Shown: positions 38,270 through 46,891, counted from the first letter of the stretch. The stretch: DNA of 64,000 bases from Pseudoxanthomonas suwonensis 11-1 (GCF_000185965.1 NC_014924.1:1302001-1366000); one strand, 5' to 3'. Notes: a model not told the origin generated them from the letters alone. Made by a program: numbers and translations.

Positions 38270-39621
38270 CAGCGGGCGAACTGCAGGCGGCGACCGGCAG
38301 GCGCGCCGACCAGTTCGCGGCCGTTCCACACAAGCTGGCCGTTGACCCAGGTCGAGGCGATGCGCGAGCGGAAGGTGGTGCCCTCGAACGGCGACCAGCC
38401 GCACTTGGAGAGCACGTCCTCGCGGCGCACGGTCAGCGGCTGGTCGTCGACCAGCACCAGGTCGGCCCAGTAGCCCTCGCGCAGGAAGCCGCGTTCGGCC
38501 ACGTCGAACAGCTGCGCCGGGGCATGGCTGGCCTTCTGCGCCACGCGGGTGATGTCCAGCTTGCCCTCGTGCACCAGCTCGATCGCCGCCAACAGCGCGT
38601 ACTGCACCAGCGGCAGGCCGGAAGGCGCCTGCAGGTAGGGCTTCTGCTTCTCCTCGAGGGTGTGCGGGGCGTGGTCGGTGGCCAGCACGTCGATCACGTC
38701 GTCGACCAGGGCCTGGGTGATGGCCTGGCGGTCGGAAGCATCCTTGATCGCCGGGTTGCACTTGATGAAGTTGCCCAGCCGCTCGTAGTCGGCGCGGTCG
38801 AAGCGCAGGAAGTGGATGCAGGTCTCGGCGGTGATCTTCTTGCGCACCTTGCCGTCCGCGCCCACCAGCGGGCCGCGCTCGAACAGCGCCAGCTCGTCGG
38901 CGGTGGAGATGTGCAGCACGTGCAGGCGGGTGCCGTGGCGACGCGCGAGCTCCAGCGCCAGCTGGGTGGACTTGATGCAGGCCTCGCGCGAACGGATGTC
39001 GGGGTGCATCCCCGGCGTCAGCCCATCGGCGCCGTACTTCGCCTTGAACTCGGCGAGCGTGCGGTCGATGGTCGGGGTGTCCTCGCAGTGGGTGATGATC
39101 GGGGTCGGCGCCTCGCGGAAGATCCCGTCCAGGGTCTCCGGGTTGTCCACCAGCATGTTGCCGGTGGAGGCGCCCATGAACACCTTGATGCCCGGCGCGG
39201 TCTTCGGATCCAGCGAGCGCACCGCCTCGAGGTTGTCGTTGCTGGCGCCCAGGTAGAAGCCATGGTTGCCCCAGGCCCGGCCGGCGGCCGCCGCGTACTT
39301 GGCCTCCAGCGCCGCGGCGTCCAGCGTGGGCGGGTTGGTGTTGGGCATGTCCATGAAGCTGGTCAGGCCACCGGCCACGGCGGCGGCCGACTCGCTGGCG
39401 ATGTCGCCCTTGTGGGTCAGGCCCGGCTCGCGGAAGTGGACCTGGTCGTCGATCATGCCGGGCAGCAGCCAGCGGCCGCGCGCGTCCACGACCTCCTCGC
39501 CGGCGCGGGCCTGCAACCCGCTGCCGATCGCCGCGATGCGGCCGTCCTCGATGCGCAGGTCGCCCTCGGTCTGGCGGCCTTCATTGACCAGGCGGGCGTT
39601 GGTGATCAGGGTGGATGGCAT
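38269..39621 (-). CDS. pyrC: Dihydroorotase (class I-like, QxH variant)
   Basis: Cyclises carbamoyl-aspartate to dihydroorotate in pyrimidine synthesis. The 450-residue protein has Ile-Asp-Asp-Gln-Val-His-Phe-Arg-Glu-Pro-Gly, where the usual HxH is QxH, then Gly-Ile-Lys-Val-Phe-Met-Gly (carboxylated Lys), His-Cys-Glu-Asp, Leu-His-Ile-Ser-Thr and Ala-Thr-Asp-His-Ala-Pro-His. The Gln variant is known from memory in a group including Bacteroidetes enzymes, so activity is likely. Coupled by TGATG overlaps to yidD upstream and the M23 gene downstream. pyrD is elsewhere in the window. Confidence 0.9.
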   Translation of the reverse strand: MPSTLITNARLVNEGRQTEGDLRIEDGRIAAIGSGLQARAGEEVVDARGRWLLPGMIDDQVHFREPGLTHKGDIASESAAAVAGGLTSFMDMPNTNPPTLDAAALEAKYAAAAGRAWGNHGFYLGASNDNLEAVRSLDPKTAPGIKVFMGASTGNMLVDNPETLDGIFREAPTPIITHCEDTPTIDRTLAEFKAKYGADGLTPGMHPDIRSREACIKSTQLALELARRHGTRLHVLHISTADELALFERGPLVGADGKVRKKITAETCIHFLRFDRADYERLGNFIKCNPAIKDASDRQAITQALVDDVIDVLATDHAPHTLEEKQKPYLQAPSGLPLVQYALLAAIELVHEGKLDITRVAQKASHAPAQLFDVAERGFLREGYWADLVLVDDQPLTVRREDVLSKCGWSPFEGTTFRSRIASTWVNGQLVWNGRELVGAPAGRRLQFAR

Positions 39622-39866
39622 CAGTGGTGTCCTTGGCAGGAGTGCGGACGCTCGGGGACCGGGTCGTAGCCGCCGGGATGGAGGGGATGGCAGCGGCCGA
39701 TGCGGCGCGCAGCCAGCCAGCCGCCGCGCCAGGGGCCATGGCGTTCGATCGCCTGCATCGCGTATTCAGAGCAGCTGGGCACGAACCGGCAGCGCGGCCC
39801 CAGCAGCGGACTGATGAAGGCCTTGTAGAAGCGCAACGCCAGGATGAGCAGGCGGGTGATCATCAC
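39621..39866 (-). CDS. yidD: Membrane protein insertion efficiency factor YidD
   Basis: An 81-residue peripheral inner-membrane protein that helps YidC insertase. It has the family pattern Leu-Ile-Leu-x-Leu-Arg-Phe-Tyr-Lys-x-Phe-Ile-Ser-Pro, Cys-Arg-Phe-x-Pro-Ser-Cys-Ser-Glu-Tyr and the C-terminal Arg-Cys-His-Pro-x-x-Pro-Gly-Gly-Tyr-Asp-Pro-Val-Pro. In many genomes it sits between rnpA and yidC; here it has moved next to a dihydroorotase gene, whose ATG it overlaps by one base. Confidence 0.96.
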   Translation of the reverse strand: MMITRLLILALRFYKAFISPLLGPRCRFVPSCSEYAMQAIERHGPWRGGWLAARRIGRCHPLHPGGYDPVPERPHSCQGHH

Positions 39867-39969
39867 CGCATGATAACTGCCGCCCCGTGAGGTTGCCGCC
39901 CGTGGTGGGGTGGGCTATAAAGGCGCGCTTTCCCGTTTCGTCGGGGAAAAATCGGAGGAACCTTCGTAC

Positions 39970-41100
39970 GTGGCTGCCAAGAAACCCGTGAAGAAGGCCG
40001 CCAAGCCGGCCAAGAAGCCTTCCCCCGCTGCCAAGGCAGGGAAGACCGCCAAGCCCGTTGCCAAGAAGGCGGCTGCCGCCAAGCCGGCCAAACCCGCCAA
40101 GGCGGTGAAGGCGGTAAAGGCGACCAGGGCAGCCAAGCCCGCGGCAAAGAAGCCCGCCAAGGCGGTCGTCGCCAAGAAGGCCGCGACACCTGCGAAGAAG
40201 GCTCCGGCGCCGGCAAAGAAGGCTCCGGCCAGGAAGGCGGCAGTCGCCAGGCCGGCTCCGGCGAAGAAGACCCCGGCCGCGAAGCCCGCCAAGGCCCCGG
40301 CCAGCAAGAGCGCCAGCAAGCCGGTGACCCCGGCCAAGGCCACCAAACCGGCAGCGAAGAAAGTCACGGCCCCCGCCGCGACCGCCAAGCCGGCCAGCAA
40401 GACCCCCGCCGCCAAGTCCCCGAAGACGACAGCGCCCGTTACCGCGACCGCCAAGCCCTCCGCTGCCAAGGCAGCGCCCAAGCCGAAGACGGCCGCCGCA
40501 ACTCCGCAAGAAAAGCCAGTGCCCGCAACGAAATCCCCCAGCTCCAATGCCCCGGCCAAGCCGGTCCAGACCCCGCCGGGAACCTCCGGCAAGGTCGCCG
40601 TCGCCGTGGTGTCGAAAAAGAACGACAATGTGAGCCCGGCCCCCACCCGCAGGAAGGTCGTGGAATACAAGATCGACGAAGCCACCGGACGCCCGATTTT
40701 GCCGGAAGGCTACAAGCCCTCGTCCGACGAGGAGTACATGAACCCGCTGCAGCTGGAGTACTTCCGGCAGCGGCTGATGCAGTGGCGCGCGGACCTGGTC
40801 GAAGAGTCCAAGCAGACCATCGAGAACCTCAAGGACGAAGTGCGCGACATCGGCGACGAAGCCGAGCGTGCCACCCGCGAGACCGAGAACTCGCTGGAAC
40901 TGCGTACCCGCGACCGCTACCGCAAGCTGATCGGCAAGATCGACAGCACGCTCAAGCGCCTGGAGGCCGGTGACTACGGTTACTGCGTCGACACCGGCGA
41001 GGAGATCGGCCTGGAGCGCCTGGAGGCGCGCCTGACCGCCGAGCGCACCATCGACGCCCAGGAACGCTGGGAGCACCTGCAGAAGCAGCAGGGCGAGTAA
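39970..41100 (+). CDS. dksA: DksA-type RNA polymerase-binding protein with a histone-H1-like N-terminal tail
   Basis: A 376-residue protein, more than twice the normal DksA length. Residues 1-215 are almost only Lys, Ala, Pro, Thr and Ser in AAKKP/PAKAxK repeats, like bacterial histone-H1-like proteins. The rest is DksA: a coiled coil from about residue 260 (tip Gly-Asp-Glu-Ala-Glu-Arg-Ala, Asp-Glu in place of Asp-Asp) and a finger that keeps only one Cys (Gly-Tyr-Cys-Val-Asp-Thr-Gly), so no zinc site, as in alphaproteobacterial forms. The GTG start is chosen over an upstream ATG because of GGAGG 11 nt before it. It probably acts at RNA polymerase in the stringent response; the tail may bind DNA. 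Confidence 0.88.
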   Translation: MAAKKPVKKAAKPAKKPSPAAKAGKTAKPVAKKAAAAKPAKPAKAVKAVKATRAAKPAAKKPAKAVVAKKAATPAKKAPAPAKKAPARKAAVARPAPAKKTPAAKPAKAPASKSASKPVTPAKATKPAAKKVTAPAATAKPASKTPAAKSPKTTAPVTATAKPSAAKAAPKPKTAAATPQEKPVPATKSPSSNAPAKPVQTPPGTSGKVAVAVVSKKNDNVSPAPTRRKVVEYKIDEATGRPILPEGYKPSSDEEYMNPLQLEYFRQRLMQWRADLVEESKQTIENLKDEVRDIGDEAERATRETENSLELRTRDRYRKLIGKIDSTLKRLEAGDYGYCVDTGEEIGLERLEARLTAERTIDAQERWEHLQKQQGE

Positions 41101-41124
41101 GCCCCGCCGCCAGCGCAGACGACA

Positions 41125-41154
41125 AGGCCCGCCTCACGGCGGGCTTTGTTTTTT
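41125..41154 (+). terminator. Intrinsic terminator of dksA
   Basis: GCCCGCC-TCAC-GGCGGGC followed by TTTGTTTTTT, 26 bp after the stop. Confidence 0.93.
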
Positions 41155-41675
41155 CAAACCCCAGCAGCGTTGCCCCTCTTCCCTCGGGAGAGGGCAGGTA
41201 CTTGAGCGTCGCCTGCACCCCGACCCCTCGATCCCAGCCACTCCGCAACCCGATCCCGTCCACGGGATGCGGGCGTCCGACGCCATCCCCGCCAATGGCG
41301 CCCAAACTGACCCTCGACTCCATGGTGGGAGTCGGCAAGCGCACGTAGCCCGGGTAAGCGAAGCGCACCCGGGGATTTCCCCGCCGATCCGCCAAGGTGG
41401 ATGCCTGCGCCACGAGCGCAAAGGTCAAACGAAGCCACGACCTGCAAACGCCCGAACACGCGCAGTACCGGGGGCGTGGGGCAAGCAGGCCATGGGTGGC
41501 CTGCGGTCGCGCGTTGGAGCAGGACGCGGAGTCGCGCGATGCCCCATGCCCCGGTGCGGCGCGGCTCCGTCCGGGTCCGTGGAACCTCGCAGCGGCCGCT
41601 CCGCCACCGCCCGTTACCCGGCGGCGGCCCGACAACGCCGTCAGTATTCCCCAGTCTAGGCGGGGCGCGGGTGGG
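41155..41675. other. Gene-free region with extragenic repeats
   Basis: No gene is apparent in 521 bp; open frames are low-quality. It carries palindromic, repeat-like blocks: CCCTCTTCCCTCGGGAGAGGG near 41175-41197, the CCCGGGT...ACCCGGG element at 41344-41374, and GGGACCCATG-type scattered GC motifs. Similar blocks recur between genes in xanthomonad genomes, from memory. The 3' ends of dksA (+) and the MFS gene (-) converge here. Confidence 0.6.
41344..41374. repeat. Extragenic palindrome GTAGCCCGGGTAAGCG...ACCCGGGG
   Basis: CCCGGGT, an 11-nt centre (aagcgaagcgc), ACCCGGG. Looks like a REP-type unit that starts with GTAG. Only one clear copy in this window. Confidence 0.55.
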
Positions 41676-42914
41676 TCAGAGCTTCCCCAGGTCCAGCCGC
41701 CGCAGCTTCGGTGCCTTCACCGCAGTGGTCGCGACCACGCCCAGGGTGACGCAGCCGCCCAGCACCACCGCCGGGACCAGGCCCAGCAACCGCGCCATCG
41801 AGCCGGCGTAGAACGCGCCCAGCTCGTTGGACGAGCCGATGAAGATGCCATTGATCGAGGCCACCCGGCCGCGCATGCCGTCCGGGGTGACCAGCTGCAT
41901 GATGGTCGAGCGCAGCACCACCGATACGCCGTCGCAGACGCCCGACAGCAGCAGGAAGAACGCCGACAGCCAGAAGCTGCGCGACAGGCCGAAGCCGATG
42001 ATGCACAGGCCGAAGCCGGCCACCGCCCACAGCAGCAGGCGCCCGGCGTTGCGGCCCGGGGTGTGGCGGGCCAGCACCAGGCCGACCACCACCGCGCCCA
42101 GGGCAGGGGCGGCGCGCAGGATGCCCAGACCCTCCGGGCCGTAGTGCAGGATCTCGTGGATGAAGGCCGGCGCCAGCGAGATCGCCCCGCCGAACAGCAC
42201 CGCGAACAGGTCCAGCGCCTGGGCGCCGAGCATGACCTGGTTGCCGAACACGAAGCGCAGGCCCTCGCCGATGCTGGCGAACACCGGCGCGCGCGGGCCG
42301 GCCGCCGGCGGTTCCTCCACCCGCAGCGCCAGCAGCACCGCGCCGGAAGCCAGGGCCAGCGCCGCGGCCACGCCATAGGCGACGGTCTTGCCAGCCAGTC
42401 CCACCAGCAGGCCCCCCATCGCCGGCCCGCACACCAGTCCCATCTGGAACGCCACGCTGCCGATGCTGGCACCGCGGGCGAACAGATCGCGCGGCAGCAC
42501 CCGCGCGAACAGTGCGGTGTAGACCGGGGTAAGGAAGGCGCGGACCAGGCCGGTCAGCACGATCGCGGCGTAGATCGGCCAGGTCGAGCCCGGTGCGATC
42601 CAGCCGGCGGCGATCAGGGCCAGCAGCACCGCGGTGCTGCACAGGCCGGCGGTGGCCAGCGCGCCGAGCCGGCGCTTGGGGAGGTGGTCGACCAGGTAGC
42701 CGGCAAACAGTGCCATGCCGATGTACGGCAGCACTTCGGCCAGGCCGACCAGGCCCAGGGCGAAGGTGTCGCGGGTCAGTTCGTAGACATGCCAGCCGAC
42801 GGTGACCGCGACGATCTGGTAGGACAGGATCGCGGCGAGGCGGTAGCCGAGCAGGATCCGGAAGCCGCCATGCTGCAGCGGCGAGCGGGGCAGGGCGTCC
42901 GGCGCCGCGTCCAC
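41676..42914 (-). CDS. MFS transporter
   Basis: A 412-residue inner-membrane protein with about 12 hydrophobic segments. It carries Ala-Gly-Tyr-Leu-Val-Asp-His-Leu-Pro-Lys-Arg-Arg between helices 2 and 3, the MFS loop motif, and a central cytoplasmic loop near residue 190. The group resembles the enterobactin-exporter-like/DHA3 MFS proteins; the substrate is not known. It begins with a GTG one base after the sufE stop on the same strand, so the two are probably co-translated; a role in Fe-S or iron handling is conceivable but unproven. Confidence 0.85.
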   Translation of the reverse strand: MDAAPDALPRSPLQHGGFRILLGYRLAAILSYQIVAVTVGWHVYELTRDTFALGLVGLAEVLPYIGMALFAGYLVDHLPKRRLGALATAGLCSTAVLLALIAAGWIAPGSTWPIYAAIVLTGLVRAFLTPVYTALFARVLPRDLFARGASIGSVAFQMGLVCGPAMGGLLVGLAGKTVAYGVAAALALASGAVLLALRVEEPPAAGPRAPVFASIGEGLRFVFGNQVMLGAQALDLFAVLFGGAISLAPAFIHEILHYGPEGLGILRAAPALGAVVVGLVLARHTPGRNAGRLLLWAVAGFGLCIIGFGLSRSFWLSAFFLLLSGVCDGVSVVLRSTIMQLVTPDGMRGRVASINGIFIGSSNELGAFYAGSMARLLGLVPAVVLGGCVTLGVVATTAVKAPKLRRLDLGKL

Positions 42915-42915
42915 C

Positions 42916-43353
42916 TCAGGCCTGGGCGCGCGCGGTGTCGCGGATGAAGGCCAGCAGCGAGGCCAGGCCGTTGCTGCGGGTCGGCGACAGGTGCCTGGCC
43001 AGGCCGATGTCGGCGATGTAGTCCGGCTCGGTGGCAAGGATCTCGCCGGCCGTGCGCCCGGAGTACACGCGCAGGGCCAGGTAGATCAGGCCGGAGACGA
43101 TGGCCGAGTCGCTGATCGCATGGAACTCCAGGCGCTCGCGGTTGCCCTGCGGCACGATCCAGACCATCGACTGGCAGCCGTGCAGGCGGTGCTCCTCGGT
43201 CTTCCACTCCTCCGGGAACGGCGGCAGCTTGCGACCCAGGTCGATCAGGTACTGGTAGCGCTCGGCCCAGTCGGCGAAGAACGCGAACTCGTCGCGGATG
43301 GCCTGCTGGGCCTCGGCGGCGGTGGGTTCGAGCGGGAAGGGGGAAGTGGTCAT
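42916..43353 (-). CDS. sufE: SufE family Fe-S assembly protein
   Basis: A 145-residue sulfur acceptor that takes sulfur from the SufS desulfurase. The active Cys is in Leu-His-Gly-Cys-Gln-Ser-Met-Val-Trp, and the family blocks Tyr-Gln-Tyr-Leu-Ile-Asp-Leu-Gly-Arg-Lys-Leu-Pro and Phe-x-x-Ile-Gly-Leu-Ala-Arg-His-Leu-Ser-Pro-Thr-Arg-Ser-Asn-Gly-Leu are present. The remaining suf genes are not in this window. Its stop is one base from the MFS start. Confidence 0.95.
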   Translation of the reverse strand: MTTSPFPLEPTAAEAQQAIRDEFAFFADWAERYQYLIDLGRKLPPFPEEWKTEEHRLHGCQSMVWIVPQGNRERLEFHAISDSAIVSGLIYLALRVYSGRTAGEILATEPDYIADIGLARHLSPTRSNGLASLLAFIRDTARAQA

Positions 43354-43452
43354 GGGGGTCTCTTGGGGTGTTCCTTGTCGCCGTCCCTGGCGCGGCGTTG
43401 CTGGCTCCGGCCGTCCGGCCCGGTCATCGATGGCCGCAGATCCGGAAGCGCG

Positions 43453-44829
43453 TCAGGCGCGCTTCCAGCGCACGCCCTGCGGCGTGTCCTCGAGCAGGAT
43501 GCCCTCGGCGGCCAGCTGGTCGCGGAGGGCGTCGGCACGGGCGAAGTCGCGGGCCTTCTTGGCCGCGCCGCGCTCGTCGACCAGGGCCTGGATGCGGGCG
43601 TCGTCGTCGTTGGAGATGCCGCGGTTGAACCAGGCTTCCGGCGCCTGCTGCAGCAGGCCCAGGGCCAGGCCGGCACCGAGCAGGCCGGACTTCAGTCGCG
43701 CGCGCTCGCTGGCATCGGTGGCCTTGCGCGCCTCGCCGGCGATGCGGGCCAGCTCGGCCAGCGCAAGCGGGGTGTTGAGGTCGTCGTCCAGTGCCGCCTC
43801 GATCTCGGCCGGGATCACCGGGCTGGCCTCGATGTCGGCCAGGTCGCGCAGGGTGCCGTACAGCCGGTCCAGGGTGCGCACCGACTGCTCGACCAGGGCG
43901 TCCGACCATTCCAGCGGCTGCCGGTAGTGGGCCGAGATCAGCGCGTAGCGCAGTGCCTCGGGCGGATGCGCGCGGACCAGGTCGTGGACCTTCTCGATGT
44001 TGCCCAGCGACTTGCTCATCTTGGCGCCGCCGAAGTTGAGCATGCCGTTGTGCAGCCAGTAGCGGGCAAACGGCGCGCCGCCGTGGGCGCACTGGCTCTG
44101 CGCGATCTCGTTCTCGTGGTGCGGGAACTGCAGGTCGATGCCGCCGGCATGGATGTCGATGGTCTGGCCCAGGTGGGCTTCGGCCATCGCCGAGCATTCG
44201 ATGTGCCAGCCCGGGCGGCCGCGGCCCCAGGGCGAATCCCAGCCGGGCAGGTCGTCGCTGGAGGGCTTCCACAGCACGAAGTCGCCCGGATCGCGCTTGT
44301 ACGGGGCCACCTCGACCCGCGCGCCGGCCAGCATCTCCTCGGTATCGCGGCGCGAGAGGCGGCCGTAGTCCGCGAAGCTGGCCACCGAGAACAGCACGTG
44401 GCCCTCGGCGGCGTAGGCGTGGCCCTCGGCGACCAGGCGTTCGCACATGGCGATCATCTGCGCGATATGGCCAGTGGCGGTGGGCTCGATGTCCGGGGCG
44501 AAGTCGCCGGCCACGCCCAGCGCGGCCATGTCCTCGCGGTAGGCGGCGGCGAAGCGGTCGGTGATCACCGAGATCGGCACGCCCTGTTCGGCGGCCGCGG
44601 CGTTGATCTTGTCGTCCACATCGGTGATGTTGCGCGCGTACTTCAGCGCGCCATGGCGCCGGCGCAGCAGCGCGGCCAGCACGCCGAACACCACCGGTCC
44701 GCGGGCGTTGCCGATGTGCACGTAGTTATAGACCGTGGGCCCACACACGTACATGGTGGGGCAGGCGGGGTCGAGGGGCGCGAAGGCTTCGACCTGGCGC
44801 GTCAGGCTGTTGTACAGGCGCAGGGACAT
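43453..44829 (-). CDS. cysS: Cysteinyl-tRNA synthetase
   Basis: Charges tRNA-Cys. The 458-residue class I synthetase has the HIGH-like His-Ile-Gly-Asn-Ala-Arg, zinc ligands Cys in Met-Tyr-Val-Cys-Gly-Pro-Thr, Cys in His-Ile-Glu-Cys-Ser, and His in Phe-Pro-His-His-Glu-Asn, and the Lys-Met-Ser-Lys-Ser loop. A hairpin (GGAAGCGCG...CGCGCTTCC) overlaps the stop codon. I chose the Met of Met-Ser-Leu-Arg-Leu-Tyr-Asn since residues upstream are not conserved in kind. Confidence 0.98.
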   Translation of the reverse strand: MSLRLYNSLTRQVEAFAPLDPACPTMYVCGPTVYNYVHIGNARGPVVFGVLAALLRRRHGALKYARNITDVDDKINAAAAEQGVPISVITDRFAAAYREDMAALGVAGDFAPDIEPTATGHIAQMIAMCERLVAEGHAYAAEGHVLFSVASFADYGRLSRRDTEEMLAGARVEVAPYKRDPGDFVLWKPSSDDLPGWDSPWGRGRPGWHIECSAMAEAHLGQTIDIHAGGIDLQFPHHENEIAQSQCAHGGAPFARYWLHNGMLNFGGAKMSKSLGNIEKVHDLVRAHPPEALRYALISAHYRQPLEWSDALVEQSVRTLDRLYGTLRDLADIEASPVIPAEIEAALDDDLNTPLALAELARIAGEARKATDASERARLKSGLLGAGLALGLLQQAPEAWFNRGISNDDDARIQALVDERGAAKKARDFARADALRDQLAAEGILLEDTPQGVRWKRA

Positions 44830-45003
44830 CGGCACGGGATACCGCGGGGACGGAGCCGCGCATTCTAGCCTGCGGGCCGGCACGGGGTCCGTGGCGCGGC
44901 CGCGCCGCGGCGGCGCCGGATCGCCATGGCGCTGCGGTTCAGCCGGCTTCAAGCCGGGGTCCCTACACTGTCCGTTCCGTTACATCCCCCCAGAACGGTT
45001 CCG

Positions 45004-45570
45004 ATGCGACTGTCGCTGCAACTTCCCGCGCTGTGCCTGGCCTGCTCGATCTGGCTGCCGGCGGGGGCCCAGGAACCGGAAAGCCGCACTTCCAGCCAGG
45101 CCGAGGCCCCTGTCCGCGTGGTTCCGGCCGAGAACGTGCGCTTCGACTACGCCCAGGTGCTGCGGGTCGAGCCGATCTACCAGACCCTGCGCGCGACCCG
45201 CACCGAGGAGCGCTGCGACGACGTCCCCGTGGTCGAGGTCCGCTCCCAGGTTTCCGGGGGCGGCAAGGCCGGGCAGCCGTCCGGCGGGGTGCTCAGCCGC
45301 ATGCTCGACTCGGTCAAGGGCATGTTCCGCGACGAGCCGGAAGCCAAGGCACCGCCCGAGCCGGCGCCGGCCTCGGCGACCCCGCGTGGCGGCTCCAACT
45401 GCCGGCTGGTCCAGGTCGAGCGCCAGTTCCAGCGGCCGATCGCCTATGACGTGGACTACGTCTACAAGGGCACCAAGTACCGCTCGCGCCTGGGCGAAGA
45501 TCCCGGCAACCGGCTGCGGATCCGGGTCTCGGTCACCCCCTGGGTGGGCGAGGGCACGCGCACTCCCTGA
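45004..45570 (+). CDS. Exported protein resembling glycine-zipper 2TM proteins without the zipper
   Basis: A 188-residue secreted protein (signal peptide 1-23, cleavage after Ala-Gly-Ala). 'Val-Glu-Pro-Ile-Tyr-Gln-Thr-Leu-Arg-Ala-Thr-Arg-Thr-Glu-Glu-Arg-Cys' and the C-terminal 'Tyr-Asp-Val-Asp-Tyr-Val-Tyr-Lys-Gly-Thr-Lys-Tyr-Arg-Ser-Arg-Leu' match the two conserved parts of glycine-zipper 2TM/UmoD-like outer-membrane proteins. The Gly-rich membrane hairpin that usually lies between them is replaced by a Pro/Ala-rich linker, so it is probably soluble. Two Cys may form a disulfide. Function unknown; it precedes the arg cluster leader. Confidence 0.65.
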   Translation: MRLSLQLPALCLACSIWLPAGAQEPESRTSSQAEAPVRVVPAENVRFDYAQVLRVEPIYQTLRATRTEERCDDVPVVEVRSQVSGGGKAGQPSGGVLSRMLDSVKGMFRDEPEAKAPPEPAPASATPRGGSNCRLVQVERQFQRPIAYDVDYVYKGTKYRSRLGEDPGNRLRIRVSVTPWVGEGTRTP

Positions 45571-45625
45571 TCCGACCTTGGGCGTACTTGCACCCTCGGC
45601 GGGTGCGTGCGACCATCACCGGCCA

Positions 45626-45727
45626 ATGAATACCGACCTTCAGCCGCACGCTGCGAGTACTGCCCGGATGGCCTCCGGCATGACCTCGCGTGCGCGCCGA
45701 CCGGAATCCCACCTTTCCGCTGGGTGA
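45626..45727 (+). CDS. Putative leader peptide of the arg cluster (33 residues)
   Basis: A short frame ahead of argF' with four Arg codons, three of them clustered as Arg-Ala-Arg-Arg at codons 22-25 (cgt gcg cgc cga), 24 nt before the end. The stop codon lies inside a segment able to pair with the downstream terminator. There is no strong Shine-Dalgarno before its ATG, which lowers confidence, and no -35/-10 pair I can assign upstream. If translated, stalling at the Arg codons would report arginine-tRNA supply. Confidence 0.5.
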   Translation: MNTDLQPHAASTARMASGMTSRARRPESHLSAG

Positions 45728-45778
45728 CCGGAGCGTCGTGCCGTCCGTTCGAGAACCCAGCCCCAGGCTGGGTTTTTT
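45719..45778 (+). promoter_or_regulatory. Putative transcription attenuator before argF'
   Basis: GCTGGGT at the leader stop (45719-45725) is an exact complement of ACCCAGC (45755-45761), the 5' arm of the terminator. Pairing of the two would be an antiterminator that blocks the terminator hairpin. A ribosome stalled at codons 22-25 leaves GCTGGGT free (antitermination); one reaching the stop covers it (termination). This is the logic of classic amino-acid attenuators. Confidence 0.55.
45754..45778 (+). terminator. Strong intrinsic terminator in the argF' leader
   Basis: AACCCAGCC-CCA-GGCTGGGTT, a perfect 9-bp stem with a 3-nt loop and a run of six T (45773-45778), 27 nt after the leader-peptide stop and 100 bp before argF'. 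Confidence 0.93.
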
Positions 45779-45877
45779 CGTTTCTGGTCCGGGATCGGTT
45801 TCATGAGCAAGGGACTGCACCCGGATAACGCATTACCCCATGCCGGCTCGCCGGCCACCACCGCAAGGGATCGATCG

Positions 45878-46891
45878 ATGTCGCTCAAGCACTTCCTCAA
45901 TACCCAGGACTGGAGCCGCCCGGACCTGGATGCGCTGCTCGCCGAAGCCGCCGCGTTCAAGCGCAACAAGCTGGGTAGCGAGCTCAAGGGGCGGTCGATC
46001 GCGCTGGTGTTCTTCAACCCGTCCATGCGCACCCGCACCAGCTTCGAGCTGGGCGCCTTCCAGCTGGGCGGCCATGCCATCGTGCTGCAGCCGGGCAAGG
46101 ACGCGTGGCCGATCGAGTTCGACCTGGGCACGGTGATGGACGGCGACACCGAGGAGCACATCGCCGAGGTGGCGCGCGTGCTGGCCCGCTACGTCGACCT
46201 GATCGGCGTGCGCGCCTTCCCCAAGTTCAAGGACTGGAGCTACGACCGCGAGGACCGCGTGCTCAAGGCCTTCGCGAAGTACTCCACGGTGCCGGTGATC
46301 AACATGGAGACGATCACCCACCCGTGCCAGGAGCTGGCCCACGCGCTGGCCCTGCAGGAGCACTTCGGTACCACCGACCTGCGCGGCAAGAAGTACGTGC
46401 TGACCTGGACCTACCACCCGAAGCCGCTGAACACCGCGGTCGCCAACTCGGCCCTCACCATCGCCACCCGCCTGGGCATGGACGTGACCCTGCTGTGCCC
46501 GACGCCGGAGTACATCCTCGACGAGCGCTACATCGGCTGGGCCAGCCAGAACGTCGCCGAGAGCGGCGGCTCGTTCCAGGTCAGCCACGACATCGAGGAC
46601 GCCTATCGGGGCGCCGACGTGGTCTACGCCAAGAGCTGGGGCGCGCTGCCGTACTTCGGCAACTGGGAGCCGGAGAAGCCGATCCGCGACCAGTTCAAGC
46701 ACTTCATCGTCGACGAGCAGAAGATGGCGCTGACCAACAACGGCGTCTTCAGCCACTGCCTGCCGCTGCGCCGCAACGTCAAGGCCACCGACGCGGTGAT
46801 GGACTCGCCCAACTGCATCGCCATCGAGGAAGCCGAGAACCGCCTGCACGTGCAGAAGGCGGTGATGGCCGCGCTGGTGCGCGGCCGGTGA
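45878..46891 (+). CDS. argF': N-acetylornithine carbamoyltransferase (AOTCase)
   Basis: Carbamoylates N-acetylornithine instead of ornithine, the xanthomonad variant of arginine synthesis. The 337-residue protein has the carbamoyl-phosphate loop Ser49-Met-Arg-Thr-Arg-Thr54, Trp77, Glu92, Glu144, His-Pro-Cys-Gln (148-151), His-Cys-Leu-Pro (293-296) and Lys302, all at the numbers reported for the Xanthomonas campestris enzyme (Trp77, Glu92, Glu144 and carboxylated Lys302). Glu92 marks acetylornithine over succinylornithine. The start has AAGGGA 7 nt upstream. First gene of the arg cluster, behind the attenuator. Confidence 0.97.
   Translation: MSLKHFLNTQDWSRPDLDALLAEAAAFKRNKLGSELKGRSIALVFFNPSMRTRTSFELGAFQLGGHAIVLQPGKDAWPIEFDLGTVMDGDTEEHIAEVARVLARYVDLIGVRAFPKFKDWSYDREDRVLKAFAKYSTVPVINMETITHPCQELAHALALQEHFGTTDLRGKKYVLTWTYHPKPLNTAVANSALTIATRLGMDVTLLCPTPEYILDERYIGWASQNVAESGGSFQVSHDIEDAYRGADVVYAKSWGALPYFGNWEPEKPIRDQFKHFIVDEQKMALTNNGVFSHCLPLRRNVKATDAVMDSPNCIAIEEAENRLHVQKAVMAALVRGR

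Noticed and set aside
39910..39969. Upstream ATG for the DksA-type gene
   Set aside because: Adds 20 residues translated from the ribosome-site region (GGAGG lies inside); the GTG after GGAGG is better.
41155..41675. Possible small genes in the gap after dksA
   Set aside because: Frames overlap repeat blocks, and none has a start signal or recognisable residues.
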